From the NCBI RefSeq assembly GCF_028683135.1, contig NZ_JAJUBB010000003.1, positions 411,614 through 475,613 of the forward strand: DNA of 64,000 bases, read 5' to 3'. The notes beneath the pieces are model-generated. The model saw only the letters and a program-made list of their open reading frames with translations, was not told the DNA's origin and ran no database searches. Positions 37,411 to 45,622 of this stretch are shown in pieces. This DNA comes from Enterovibrio qingdaonensis (GTDB taxonomy: Bacteria > Pseudomonadota > Gammaproteobacteria > Enterobacterales > Vibrionaceae). Within the stretch, counting starts at the first letter, position 1; the number at the start of each line of letters is the position of its first letter. Position numbers and translations under genes: made by a program.

Positions 37411-37851
37411 TTGATCCTCTCTAAAAGAAAAGGTTATTTATTCACTGTTTTGTTTTTTGCATTAGCAATCAGGCTAACGATCCAATGTATTGAAACCAGT
37501 TCAGTTTTAATGGGGCTAGGTGCCTATTTTTTATTTGGGTTCGGGATTGTATTTCTCCTTGGCGCGACACGCTTTATGTACAAGTACAGCACTGAAGAAG
37601 GCTCGCTTAAGGCAGACAGCACTTTGTATGAAATGACAATCTTATGCGCTGCATTTCCTCCAGTGACATTCTACTATTGGAATGTTCACCGCGCGCTGAT
37701 GAGAGAAATGATAGAGAAAAACAGCAGAGCACCGGAACAGTATCGTATTTGTAAAAAAGAAATCGAAGTCGCACCAACATTTGTTATTGTCGCTTACCTT
37801 AACGCGCTTGCGACAGGCAAGACAAATATCAACGCTTCCAAAGAAGACTAA
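37411..37851 (+). CDS. Small membrane protein, second tandem paralogue, TTG start
   Basis: A 146-residue protein, clearly related to its upstream neighbour (FLLGATRFMYKY, HRALMREMIEKNSRAPE, VAPTFVIVAYLNAL). The start is TTG 37411: a perfect AAGGAG (37399-37404) lies 6 bases before it, whereas an upstream in-frame TTG (37372) has no such site. Two or three membrane spans, then a charged tail on one side. Function unknown; the pair probably arose by tandem duplication. Confidence 0.7.
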   Translation: MILSKRKGYLFTVLFFALAIRLTIQCIETSSVLMGLGAYFLFGFGIVFLLGATRFMYKYSTEEGSLKADSTLYEMTILCAAFPPVTFYYWNVHRALMREMIEKNSRAPEQYRICKKEIEVAPTFVIVAYLNALATGKTNINASKED

Positions 37852-38068
37852 CATCCAAATAACCAAACGGTCTGAATCTACCAGATTTAACGAGCTTGGA
37901 TATATTCACCTTTGCATCCCGAAGAGAAACCAATATCGTGTAATAACTCTTACTTTTTCTGCTGAGCGATTGTCATTTTCCGCGCACTTCTCAGTATCGA
38001 CTAATGATAATCTGATGTGCACCTTCTAAACTCTCATTGTTCTTGAAAAAGTGACCAAAGTGAGCCCT

Positions 38069-38515
38069 ATGAAGTACCTCGAAGTAGACTCAAGCACTGC
38101 ACCAATTGAACTGCTTTTGGAAGCAGATCCTTCTATATCGAACATACAAGCGTATTTGACAGATTCATGGTGCTATATCGTGCAAGAAGGCGACGACATC
38201 ATTGGTGTTTGCGTTGTGAAGCCGATAAATGAAAGTGTTGTTGAAATCTTCAATATCGCCATGAGTCCACACCGACAGCATCAAGGTCTCGGAACAAAGC
38301 TGTTAGAGTTCGTACTCATGCAAATCAGGCAAAAAGGCGTCACTCGCATCGAGTTAGGAACGGGAAGCTTTGGCTATCAACTTACTTATTATCAGAGACT
38401 TGGTTTCCGTATTGAACGTGTTGTTAAAGATCATTTCCTCGATAATTACGCAGAGCCGATTTTTGAAAACGGGATACAACATAAAGATATGCTGAGGCTC
38501 TACCTTGATTTATGA
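38069..38515 (+). CDS. GNAT-family N-acetyltransferase
   Basis: A 148-residue GNAT acetyltransferase. The acetyl-CoA-binding segment HRQHQGLGTKLLEFVLMQ (Q/RxxGxG/A) is preceded by beta-strand NIAMS and followed by LTYYQRLGFR, the usual C-terminal part. The acceptor is unknown. ATG 38069 is preferred to GTG 38051. It lies 39 bases before a methyltransferase gene on the same strand and may be co-transcribed. Confidence 0.88.
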   Translation: MKYLEVDSSTAPIELLLEADPSISNIQAYLTDSWCYIVQEGDDIIGVCVVKPINESVVEIFNIAMSPHRQHQGLGTKLLEFVLMQIRQKGVTRIELGTGSFGYQLTYYQRLGFRIERVVKDHFLDNYAEPIFENGIQHKDMLRLYLDL

Positions 38516-38554
38516 TGCCGCCGTCTTTCTCCCTATTTTCAAGGCGATGCTTCC

Positions 38555-39253
38555 ATGAAATCTGATATGTACTCTACGTTTGCTCAGCAGTATGACACTG
38601 TCGTGCAAGACAATATCTATAACGCGTTGTTAGAACGTCCGACCCTGCAATCTATGCTCGACAGTGTCGAGGGAAAAGACGTTATCGATCTGGGTTGTGG
38701 CTCTGGTATTTACGCCGAGTATTTTCTCGCGCAAAACGCGCGTTCGGTGACCTGCTTGGATTTCTCAGACGAGATGGTCGACATTGTCGAAAGTAAATTC
38801 AAAGACAGGGTACGCGCATACCAGCAAGACTTGTCCAAAGGATTACCGAAAGAAGCAGACGATAGCTATGACGTTGCCGTCAGCCCATTGGTGATTCACT
38901 ACATCGAAGATCTGAATGTGGTGATGGAGGAGGCCTATCGGGTTCTACGCGCGGGTGGTGTCTTTGCGTTTTCTACCCACCACCCTTTTGCTGACTTTGA
39001 ATGCTCTACGACAGGTAATTACTTCGACCGAGAGTTGGTGAAAGAAGAATGGAACACGGTTGGTGAGCCAGTACAGGTCACCTTCTATCGTCGCTCATTA
39101 ACTGAAATCACGGATGCAATCACCGATGCGGGTTTTTCAATAACGAAAATGTCTGAAGGCCAAGTGTCAGAAGAAGCGAAGCTGATTTGTGAAGAAACGT
39201 ATGAGCGTCTTCGAAAGAATCCAAACTTCATCTTCTTCAAATGCCAAAAATAA
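38555..39253 (+). CDS. Class I SAM-dependent methyltransferase
   Basis: A 232-residue methyltransferase of the UbiE/Methyltransf_11 type. Motif I is VIDLGCGSGIYAEYF, motif II-like acidic strand CLDFSDEMVDIV, and YRVLRAGGVFAFSTHHPF is the post-core segment. The substrate cannot be told from sequence. A terminator follows. Confidence 0.9.
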   Translation: MKSDMYSTFAQQYDTVVQDNIYNALLERPTLQSMLDSVEGKDVIDLGCGSGIYAEYFLAQNARSVTCLDFSDEMVDIVESKFKDRVRAYQQDLSKGLPKEADDSYDVAVSPLVIHYIEDLNVVMEEAYRVLRAGGVFAFSTHHPFADFECSTTGNYFDRELVKEEWNTVGEPVQVTFYRRSLTEITDAITDAGFSITKMSEGQVSEEAKLICEETYERLRKNPNFIFFKCQK

Positions 39254-39267
39254 CCGTTGAACAGATA

Positions 39268-39297
39268 GAAAAAAGCCGCTCGTAAAAGCGGCTTTTA
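39268..39297. terminator. Bidirectional terminator between the methyltransferase and bacterioferritin genes
   Basis: AAAAGCCGCT (39271-39280) pairs with AGCGGCTTTT (39287-39296), with A and T tracts on both sides; it serves both convergent units. Confidence 0.9.
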
Positions 39298-39318
39298 AAC
39301 GTCTATTCAAAGTTTGAC

Positions 39319-39798
39319 TTAAGCAGGTTTACCCATCTTCGACTGGATATAATTCTGCAGGCCCACGTTCTTGATAAGCCATTGTTGCTTCTCAAGCCAG
39401 TACATATGGTCAGACTCTGTATCGTCCAGCAATTCCACCAAAATCTCACGCGTTTGGTAGTCTTGCTTTTCCTCGCACAGACCAATTACTTCACGCAACG
39501 CGGCAGCCACTTTATATTCGTATTGAAGATCGTTATTGATCATCTCTTCAACATTTTTACCAATCGTCAGCGGCTCGCGTCCCGCTACGTCTGGTGTGCC
39601 TTCTAAGAACAGAATTCGGTTAATCAGACGAGACGCATGCTCACGTTCATCATCTGACTCGTGGTTAATGCGTTCATACAGCTCCTGCAAACCCCAATCG
39701 TCATACATGCGTGCATGAACGAAGTACTGATCCATCGCGGACAATTCATGGGCCAACAGGTGGTTGAGTGCGTCAATAACTTCTTGATTGCCTTTCAT
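39319..39798 (-). CDS. bfr: Bacterioferritin subunit lacking the haem-ligand Met
   Basis: A 159-residue bacterioferritin-family four-helix protein. The ferroxidase ligands are kept (Glu18, Glu51, His54, a Glu in LQYEYK, and Glu/His in TESDHMYWLE). Position 52, where the haem-binding Met normally sits, is Arg (DDEREHA). It should therefore oxidise and store iron but not ligate haem in the usual way. It lies 8 bases after the other bacterioferritin gene, and the two subunits probably form a mixed 24-mer. Confidence 0.92.
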   Translation of the reverse strand: MKGNQEVIDALNHLLAHELSAMDQYFVHARMYDDWGLQELYERINHESDDEREHASRLINRILFLEGTPDVAGREPLTIGKNVEEMINNDLQYEYKVAAALREVIGLCEEKQDYQTREILVELLDDTESDHMYWLEKQQWLIKNVGLQNYIQSKMGKPA

Positions 39799-39806
39799 GG
39801 TATCCC

Positions 39807-40277
39807 CTAGTCGTCCATATGTGATTGCAGATAATTTTGAATGCCAGTCAGTCCAATGAGTTCAAATTGGGCTTCTAACCAATCGAGATGCTCTTCTTCA
39901 TCTTCCAGCAGAGCGTTGAGAATATCTCGAGTTACATAATCCTTCTTCAACTCGCACATTGCGATAGCCGCGCGTAACTGAACCAGTTCCTCTTCGACCA
40001 TGACTTTGTCGCAGCTGAGCATTTCTTCCGCATCTTCGCCAATTCTTAGACGCTCTAGATGCTGAAGATTTGGTAAACCTTCAAGAAAAAGTACACGTTC
40101 TATCAGCTTATCGGCGTGCTTCATATCCTGAATGGACTTCTTGTATTCCACCTCATTCAACGCTTCTAAGCCCCAGTTTCTAAACATCCTCGCGTGGAGG
40201 AAATACTGGTTAATTGCCGTCAATTCAGAGGTCAATATCCGATTGAGCTCAACAATGACTTCCTGATGCCCTTTCAT
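39807..40277 (-). CDS. bfr: Bacterioferritin, haem-binding subunit
   Basis: A 156-residue bacterioferritin very close to E. coli Bfr (MKGHQEVIVELNRILTSELT, INQYFLHARMFRNWGLE). The haem ligand Met52 is present (QDMKHAD). The ferroxidase residue Glu51 is Asp; Glu18, His54, the EDEEEHLDWLE pair and the helix-C Glu remain. It is the first gene of a two-gene operon with the haem-ligand-lacking subunit. A Fur box lies about 100-125 bases before its start. Confidence 0.95.
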   Translation of the reverse strand: MKGHQEVIVELNRILTSELTAINQYFLHARMFRNWGLEALNEVEYKKSIQDMKHADKLIERVLFLEGLPNLQHLERLRIGEDAEEMLSCDKVMVEEELVQLRAAIAMCELKKDYVTRDILNALLEDEEEHLDWLEAQFELIGLTGIQNYLQSHMDD

Positions 40278-40378
40278 AACAGCATTCCTTGTTTCGTGTT
40301 GACGTGACTACTGAGGGGAAAGAATAAGTAAATTTTTTGTTAATCGCAAATCAAAAGTGTAAGATTTTCAGACGCTTA

Positions 40379-40403
40379 GATAATGAGAAGCATTGTCATT
40401 ATC
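40379..40403. promoter_or_regulatory. Fur box upstream of the bacterioferritin operon
   Basis: A 25-base site starting GATAATGAGAAGCATTGTC, 16 of 19 positions identical to the classic Fur consensus, with a second overlapping 19-mer offset by 6 bases ending CATTATC (14 of 19). No other iron gene starts nearby, so it probably controls the leftward bfr genes; whether as activator or repressor is unclear. Confidence 0.75.
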
Positions 40404-40513
40404 GTTACACATCGCGTTTATCTATGACTGAAAATCTGTTGTTTTTTGTAGGGAAATTAAAGCAGGTGGATAAACAGAGGGTTAGCGAGGTACACACCTC
40501 GCTAAGAAAAACG

Positions 40514-41107
40514 CTAGACCGCAAAGGCTGCCAAAAATACCGTAACGATATGCTGAATTTTTTCTTCAAATTCTTTCCCCGTCGGTATCGGTTGCATATC
40601 GAAAATTTGGGGCCAAACAAACATACCGTTGTACAAACTAGAATAGGTGTGGGACAGTAATTCCACTTTCATGTCCTTGAGTTTCCCTTCACGTTGCGCC
40701 TCTGCAAACCATTGGGTCAACGATCTATTGATGTAGATCTTTGAGATAATTTGCTGCGCCATCTCTGGCTGGCGAAGAAACTCTAAGACGATGGTGCGTG
40801 TAAACGGAATCCCATACGTGCCGTAAAGGGTTTCCGCTTCTTTTCGAATGATCTCAGACAATTGCACTTCTATACTTAGCTTGGCGTTGTAAGAGTAGTG
40901 CTCACCTTCGTCAATGGTACTCTGAATAATGGTCAGCACTGCCTCAAACAACACTTCCTTACTCTCGAAATGACGATAAAGCGTACGCTTTGAAACTTCA
41001 GCAGAGGCGCAAACTCTGTCCATATTCGCCGCTATAAATCCATGTTGAATAAACTCTGCTTTGGCCGCAGTAACAATGGCCAAGCGTTTTTGCTCTGAGC
41101 GTGTCAT
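40514..41107 (-). CDS. TetR-family repressor of the adjacent RND pump
   Basis: A 197-residue TetR-family regulator with the N-terminal HTH (AAKAEFIQHGFIAANMDRVCASAEVSKRTLYRHFESKEVLF). The start is ATG 41107, chosen over one 7 codons upstream, because AGGAGA precedes it. It is divergent from the RND adaptor/pump genes; two copies of one 18-bp palindrome lie between them and are the likely operators. Ligand unknown. Confidence 0.9.
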   Translation of the reverse strand: MTRSEQKRLAIVTAAKAEFIQHGFIAANMDRVCASAEVSKRTLYRHFESKEVLFEAVLTIIQSTIDEGEHYSYNAKLSIEVQLSEIIRKEAETLYGTYGIPFTRTIVLEFLRQPEMAQQIISKIYINRSLTQWFAEAQREGKLKDMKVELLSHTYSSLYNGMFVWPQIFDMQPIPTGKEFEEKIQHIVTVFLAAFAV

Positions 41108-41158
41108 CTCTTTTCTCCTCGTCAACACACGCCGACTTTAACAACTAGAAACAAAAAA

Positions 41159-41176
41159 GTACACTTTTGAGTTTAC
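41159..41176. promoter_or_regulatory. Putative TetR operator, copy 1
   Basis: GTACACTTTTGAGTTTAC: half-sites GTAcACT and AGTtTAC around a 4-base centre. It is closest to the tetR start, so it would also repress tetR. Confidence 0.6.
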
Positions 41177-41198
41177 CTTCGTTGAAAACAATAATAAT

Positions 41199-41216
41199 AT
41201 AAACTCACAAGTTTAC
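41199..41216. promoter_or_regulatory. Putative TetR operator, copy 2
   Basis: ATAAACTCACAAGTTTAC, the same half-sites as copy 1 with centres exactly 40 bases apart, nearer to the pump operon. Confidence 0.6.
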
Positions 41217-41311
41217 TTTAGAGCTGCTTTTGCTCTTAAGTTGAGCCTATCAAATTGATAAATACACTTTTGGTCCGTATCAGACGGTCCCTTCTTTTAT
41301 TGGAGAATAAG

Positions 41312-42412
41312 GTGAAAGTGGTTGTTAAGAAGTCCTCATTGGCAACATTTAAAGCCAATGCACTTGCAGCAAGCATTGCAATGTCTGCGCTCGTTTTGAC
41401 GGGCTGTGGTGAAGAACCTGTTGAACAGACTATTGCCCCTGCAATTAAGCCAGCCCTTACTGAGATCGTCGCAACACAATCCGGCGATGAACTTAGCTTT
41501 AATGGTGTTATACGCGCAGCAGAGCGTGCAGACCTTGCTTTCCGTGTGGGCGGTCGCCTCACTGAAATTTTAGTAAAAGAAGGCGATCAGGTTAAACAAG
41601 GCCAAATCCTTGCCTTACTAGATGCTCGCGATGCAAAAACAGCGTTGGAGTCTGCCCAGCTTGAGCTAAAAAATACGACTCTGGAATACAAACGCGCAAA
41701 AACAGTTTTTGAGAAAAGCCAAGCAATCTCTAAAGCGGATCTTGATGCCATCACGACCCGTTACGATTTAGCGAAAAACCGTGTCGAAGATGCAAAACGT
41801 CAGCTGGAGTATACCGAGCTTAAAGCACCGTTCGACGGTGTGATTGGCCGTAAACTGGTCGACAATCACGTACAAATTCAAGCCAATGCGCCAGTTATCG
41901 TGTTGCACGACCTGAGCGATCTGGAAGTGGTTATTAATATTCCACACAAAGTCATGCTGTCTGGCGTCAATAGCCGCGACGCAAGTGCCGAGTTGTCTGC
42001 CATCCCTGGCCAACACTTCCCTCTTGAGTTGCGAACATTTGCGACAGAGGCAGATCCTGTTTCTCAAACGTACCCTGTGGTACTGGGTTTCTCTGACTTG
42101 AAAGGCTTCCGCGTGCTACCTGGCATGGCGGTAAAAGTAATTCCAGAAAATAGCGAAAATGGCGCGTTGGAAAACGTCACCGTTCCGTTGACTGCGGTTG
42201 TACCAGATAACCAAGGTAAACAGTTTGTCTGGGTTGTTTCCAATGATAACAAAGCGGAAAAACGCTATGTGGAAGTTGGCGCACTGCTGAAAAATCGCAT
42301 CGTTGTGAAAAATAATCTGAAAATCGGCGAACGTATTATCATCGCGGGTGTATCCAGCGTGAAAGAAGGCATGGAAGTTCGTCCATATACTGATGCACGC
42401 GTTGGAGCCTAA
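41312..42412 (+). CDS. RND efflux periplasmic adaptor, lipoprotein
   Basis: A 366-residue membrane-fusion protein. The start is GTG 41312 behind GGAG; the N-terminus then gives a lipoprotein signal with lipobox LTGC, anchoring it to the inner membrane. The barrel-sandwich (lipoyl) halves are seen at RVGGRLTEILVKEGDQVKQGQ and LKAPFDGVIGRKLVDNH, with a helical hairpin between (QLELKNTTLEYKRAKTV) and beta-barrel after. It is 3 bases before the RND pump gene. No outer-membrane factor is encoded here, so TolC elsewhere is assumed. Confidence 0.93.
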   Translation: MKVVVKKSSLATFKANALAASIAMSALVLTGCGEEPVEQTIAPAIKPALTEIVATQSGDELSFNGVIRAAERADLAFRVGGRLTEILVKEGDQVKQGQILALLDARDAKTALESAQLELKNTTLEYKRAKTVFEKSQAISKADLDAITTRYDLAKNRVEDAKRQLEYTELKAPFDGVIGRKLVDNHVQIQANAPVIVLHDLSDLEVVINIPHKVMLSGVNSRDASAELSAIPGQHFPLELRTFATEADPVSQTYPVVLGFSDLKGFRVLPGMAVKVIPENSENGALENVTVPLTAVVPDNQGKQFVWVVSNDNKAEKRYVEVGALLKNRIVVKNNLKIGERIIIAGVSSVKEGMEVRPYTDARVGA

Positions 42413-42415
42413 TCG

Positions 42416-45400
42416 ATGGATATTGCACGTTATACCATCGCGAAACGCACCAGCGTTTGGGTGCTTATCGCGCTAACGCTATTAGGTGGCTATATCAGCT
42501 ACCTGAAACTCGGCCGCTTCGAAGACCCTGAGTTTGTTATTCGTCAGGCTGTAATCAACACGCCGTATTCGGGCGCAACAGCACAAGAAGTGTCAGATGA
42601 AGTCACTGATGTCATTGAAGGTGCGGTTCAATCACTTCAAGAAGTAAAAGAAGTGAAATCCGTGTCTAAACAAGGCATGTCTGAAGTGACAGTCGACATT
42701 AAGCTGGAATTTGCAAAAAGTGCCGCTGACCTTCAACAAGTTTGGGACAAACTACGTCGCAAGGTTTCTGACGCACAGCGTCAATTACCACCGGGTGCGA
42801 GTCCATCCATTGTTAACGATGACTTTGCCGATGTTTACGCCCTCTTCTTTGCCGTCACTGGTGAAGGCTTTACGGACAAGCAACTTCAAGACTACGTGGA
42901 TACCCTTCGTCGCGACTTGGTGTTGGTACCCGGCGTAGCAAAAACCGCCACGCTTGCAGAGCAGCAAGAAACGATTTTCGTTGAGATCTCCAGCGAAAGA
43001 CTGGCGAAGTTCGGCGTATCTGCTCAGAAAGTGTTTCAAGTTCTTCAAAAGCAAAATCTGGTAACCGTTGCAGGCAGCATAGAAACTGATTCAATGCGTA
43101 TTCCCGTGATCCCAAGCTCCAGTATTGACTCGTTTGCTGACCTCAAAAACCTGCAAGTCGGCGTCGGTGACAACAACACCGTGCTGCGCTTGGGCGATAT
43201 CGCGAACGTCACTCGTGGTTACCAAGAACCGTCATCAATGCTAATGCGTTATAACGGTGAGCGCGCGGTTGGCTTCGGTATTTCAAACGTGTCTGGCGGT
43301 AACGTTGTAGACATGGGTGATGCAGTTAAAGCACGCTTAGCGGAACTGGACAGTCAACGTCCTTTGGGTATGGAACTGCATGTCATCTCCATGCAGTCAG
43401 ACTCTGTACGCGCATCGGTCACCAACTTTATCGATAACCTGATTGCGGCGGTTGCCATTGTATTTGTGGTTCTTCTGCTGTTCATGGGTGTCCGCTCAGG
43501 CGTGATTATCGGATTTGTTCTGTTGCTCACCGTAGCAGGCACACTCTGTATCATGCTCATCGACAACATTGCGATGCAGCGTATCTCGCTGGGTGCACTC
43601 ATTATCGCCCTTGGTATGTTGGTGGATAACGCCATCGTTGTGACTGATGGCATTTTGGTGCGTTTCCAACAAGAGCCGGATGCAGACAAAGAGCAAGTTG
43701 TTTCAGAGGTCGTGAACTCGACCAAGTGGCCACTTCTTGGCGGAACCGTCGTCGGTATCTGTGCATTCAGTGCGATTGGCTTGTCACCGTCTGATATGGG
43801 TGAATATGCGGGCTCACTGTTCTGGGTAATTCTTTACTCCATGTTCTTGAGCTGGGTATTTGCAGTCACCGTAACGCCAATGCTTTGCTATGACTTCCTG
43901 AAAGTTAAGCCAGCTAAAGTAGGACAAAAACCGGGCCGTACGGTAACTGCATACAAAGGCTTGCTGAAAACGGTACTGAAACACCGCATCATTAGCTGTT
44001 CTCTGCTTTTTGGCACGATGGCAATGGCAATTTGGGGCGCACAGTTTATACCACCTGGTTTCATGCCAGATTCTCAACGTCCACAATTTGTTGTTGATGT
44101 CTATTTACCGCAAGGCTCTGACATTAAGCGCACGGAAGCCATGGTCGCTAGCATCGAGAAAGATGTAAAAGCAAAAGATGGCATCACTAACATCACCAGC
44201 TTTATTGGTGGCGGTGGTCTGCGCTTTATGCTGACTTACGCACCAGAAGCGCGAAACCCTGCTTATGGTCAGTTGTTGATTGATATCGACGACTACAAAA
44301 AGATCGCGCCACTTCTGAGTGAACTCCAAAGCGAGCTTGATGCAAAATACCCAGATGCTTCTATCAAAGTCTGGAAATTCATGCTGGGCCGTGGCGGTGG
44401 TAAGAAGATTGAAGCGGGCTTTAAAGGTCCTGACAGTGCCGTATTGCGTCAATTAGCTGAACAAGCAAAAGCCATCATGCTCAATGATCCTAACTTGATC
44501 GCAGTGCAAGATGACTGGCGTCAGCAAGTGCCTGTACTTCGCCCTGTGTACTCTGCAGAAGAAGCACAACGCTATGGTCTAACAACGCAAGAAATCAACC
44601 AAGCGATTGCTCAAACCCTGAGTGGCCGCAATGTGGGTGTATACCGCGAAGGCGATGACTTGATCCCTATCGTGGTACGTTCTCCAGAAGGCGAACGTCA
44701 ACATCAACGTGCGATTGAAAATACCGAAGTATTCAGCCCGACAACAGGCAGTTTTATTCCGGTTAGTCAGTTGGTTGATTCTGTTGATGTGGTTTATCAA
44801 GATGCGATCCTTCGTCGTATTGACCGTATGCCAACACTGTTGGTTCAAGCGGACCCTGCGCCGGGCGTGCTGACTGCAGATGCGTTTAACGACGTTAGAG
44901 GCAAGATTGAAGCTATTGATCTGCCACCAGGCTATGAACTGAAATGGTACGGTGAATACAAAGCATCCAAAGATGCTAACGAAGGTCTTGTTATCTCAGC
45001 ACCTTACGGCTTTGCTGCAATGATCTTGTCGGTCATCTTTATGTTCAACGCCCTACGCCAACCGTTGGTCATTTGGATGACTGCACCGCTTGCCGTAGTA
45101 GGTGTGACCGTTGGTTTGATTGTGTTCCAAACGCCGTTTGAGTTTATGGCCATCCTCGGCTTCCTAAGCTTGATTGGTATGATGGTGAAAAACGCAATCG
45201 TACTGGTAGACCAAGCTGACGTGGAAATCCGGGATGGAAAATCGCCTTACAATGCCATCATAGATGCAGCACTCAGTCGCGCGCGTCCGGTGTTGCTCGG
45301 TGCATTAACCACTATCCTTGGCGTTGCACCACTCTTGATAGACCCGTTCTTCAAGAGTATGGCGGTCACCATCATGTTTGGTCTGTTGTTCGCAACTATC

Positions 45401-45466
45401 CTGACACTGGTTGTTATCCCGCTCTTCTACGCAATGTTCTTCCGCGTGAAAGTGGAAACGGCTTAG
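42416..45466 (+). CDS. RND-family efflux pump inner-membrane transporter
   Basis: A 1016-residue RND transporter with twelve membrane spans in two halves and large periplasmic loops. Start MDIARYTIAKRTSVWVLIAL and GRFEDPEFVIRQA are typical of a Vibrio/Pseudomonas subgroup. In TM4 the usual Asp-Asp proton pair is Asp-Asn (LGMLVDNAIVV). The second half includes GFLSLIGMMVKNAIVLVDQ. It expels hydrophobic or amphipathic compounds by proton antiport. It is co-transcribed with the adaptor and regulated by the divergent TetR. Confidence 0.95.
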   Translation: MDIARYTIAKRTSVWVLIALTLLGGYISYLKLGRFEDPEFVIRQAVINTPYSGATAQEVSDEVTDVIEGAVQSLQEVKEVKSVSKQGMSEVTVDIKLEFAKSAADLQQVWDKLRRKVSDAQRQLPPGASPSIVNDDFADVYALFFAVTGEGFTDKQLQDYVDTLRRDLVLVPGVAKTATLAEQQETIFVEISSERLAKFGVSAQKVFQVLQKQNLVTVAGSIETDSMRIPVIPSSSIDSFADLKNLQVGVGDNNTVLRLGDIANVTRGYQEPSSMLMRYNGERAVGFGISNVSGGNVVDMGDAVKARLAELDSQRPLGMELHVISMQSDSVRASVTNFIDNLIAAVAIVFVVLLLFMGVRSGVIIGFVLLLTVAGTLCIMLIDNIAMQRISLGALIIALGMLVDNAIVVTDGILVRFQQEPDADKEQVVSEVVNSTKWPLLGGTVVGICAFSAIGLSPSDMGEYAGSLFWVILYSMFLSWVFAVTVTPMLCYDFLKVKPAKVGQKPGRTVTAYKGLLKTVLKHRIISCSLLFGTMAMAIWGAQFIPPGFMPDSQRPQFVVDVYLPQGSDIKRTEAMVASIEKDVKAKDGITNITSFIGGGGLRFMLTYAPEARNPAYGQLLIDIDDYKKIAPLLSELQSELDAKYPDASIKVWKFMLGRGGGKKIEAGFKGPDSAVLRQLAEQAKAIMLNDPNLIAVQDDWRQQVPVLRPVYSAEEAQRYGLTTQEINQAIAQTLSGRNVGVYREGDDLIPIVVRSPEGERQHQRAIENTEVFSPTTGSFIPVSQLVDSVDVVYQDAILRRIDRMPTLLVQADPAPGVLTADAFNDVRGKIEAIDLPPGYELKWYGEYKASKDANEGLVISAPYGFAAMILSVIFMFNALRQPLVIWMTAPLAVVGVTVGLIVFQTPFEFMAILGFLSLIGMMVKNAIVLVDQADVEIRDGKSPYNAIIDAALSRARPVLLGALTTILGVAPLLIDPFFKSMAVTIMFGLLFATILTLVVIPLFYAMFFRVKVETA

Positions 45467-45488
45467 CGTTAAGTCAAAATGAAAACAC

Positions 45489-45522
45489 GAAATACCGGCT
45501 CATCAGCCGGTATTTCTCTTTT
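45489..45522 (+). terminator. Terminator after the RND operon
   Basis: A perfect 12-bp stem (GAAATACCGGCT with AGCCGGTATTTC), 4-base loop, then a T-rich tract. Confidence 0.9.
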
Positions 45523-45622
45523 TGCCTTGAACTTTATACAATCTCTTTGACTGGCGTTAGTCATACTCACCTTAGAATGTGCAGTTGTATCTACAACATG
45601 ACAAGCTTCAGGTGGCGGCAAC

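Noticed and set aside
40337..40660. 107-codon forward frame across the Fur box and the end of the tetR gene
   Set aside because: It overlaps the antisense of a clear TetR gene and the Fur site, and the second half follows the reverse-strand coding sequence.
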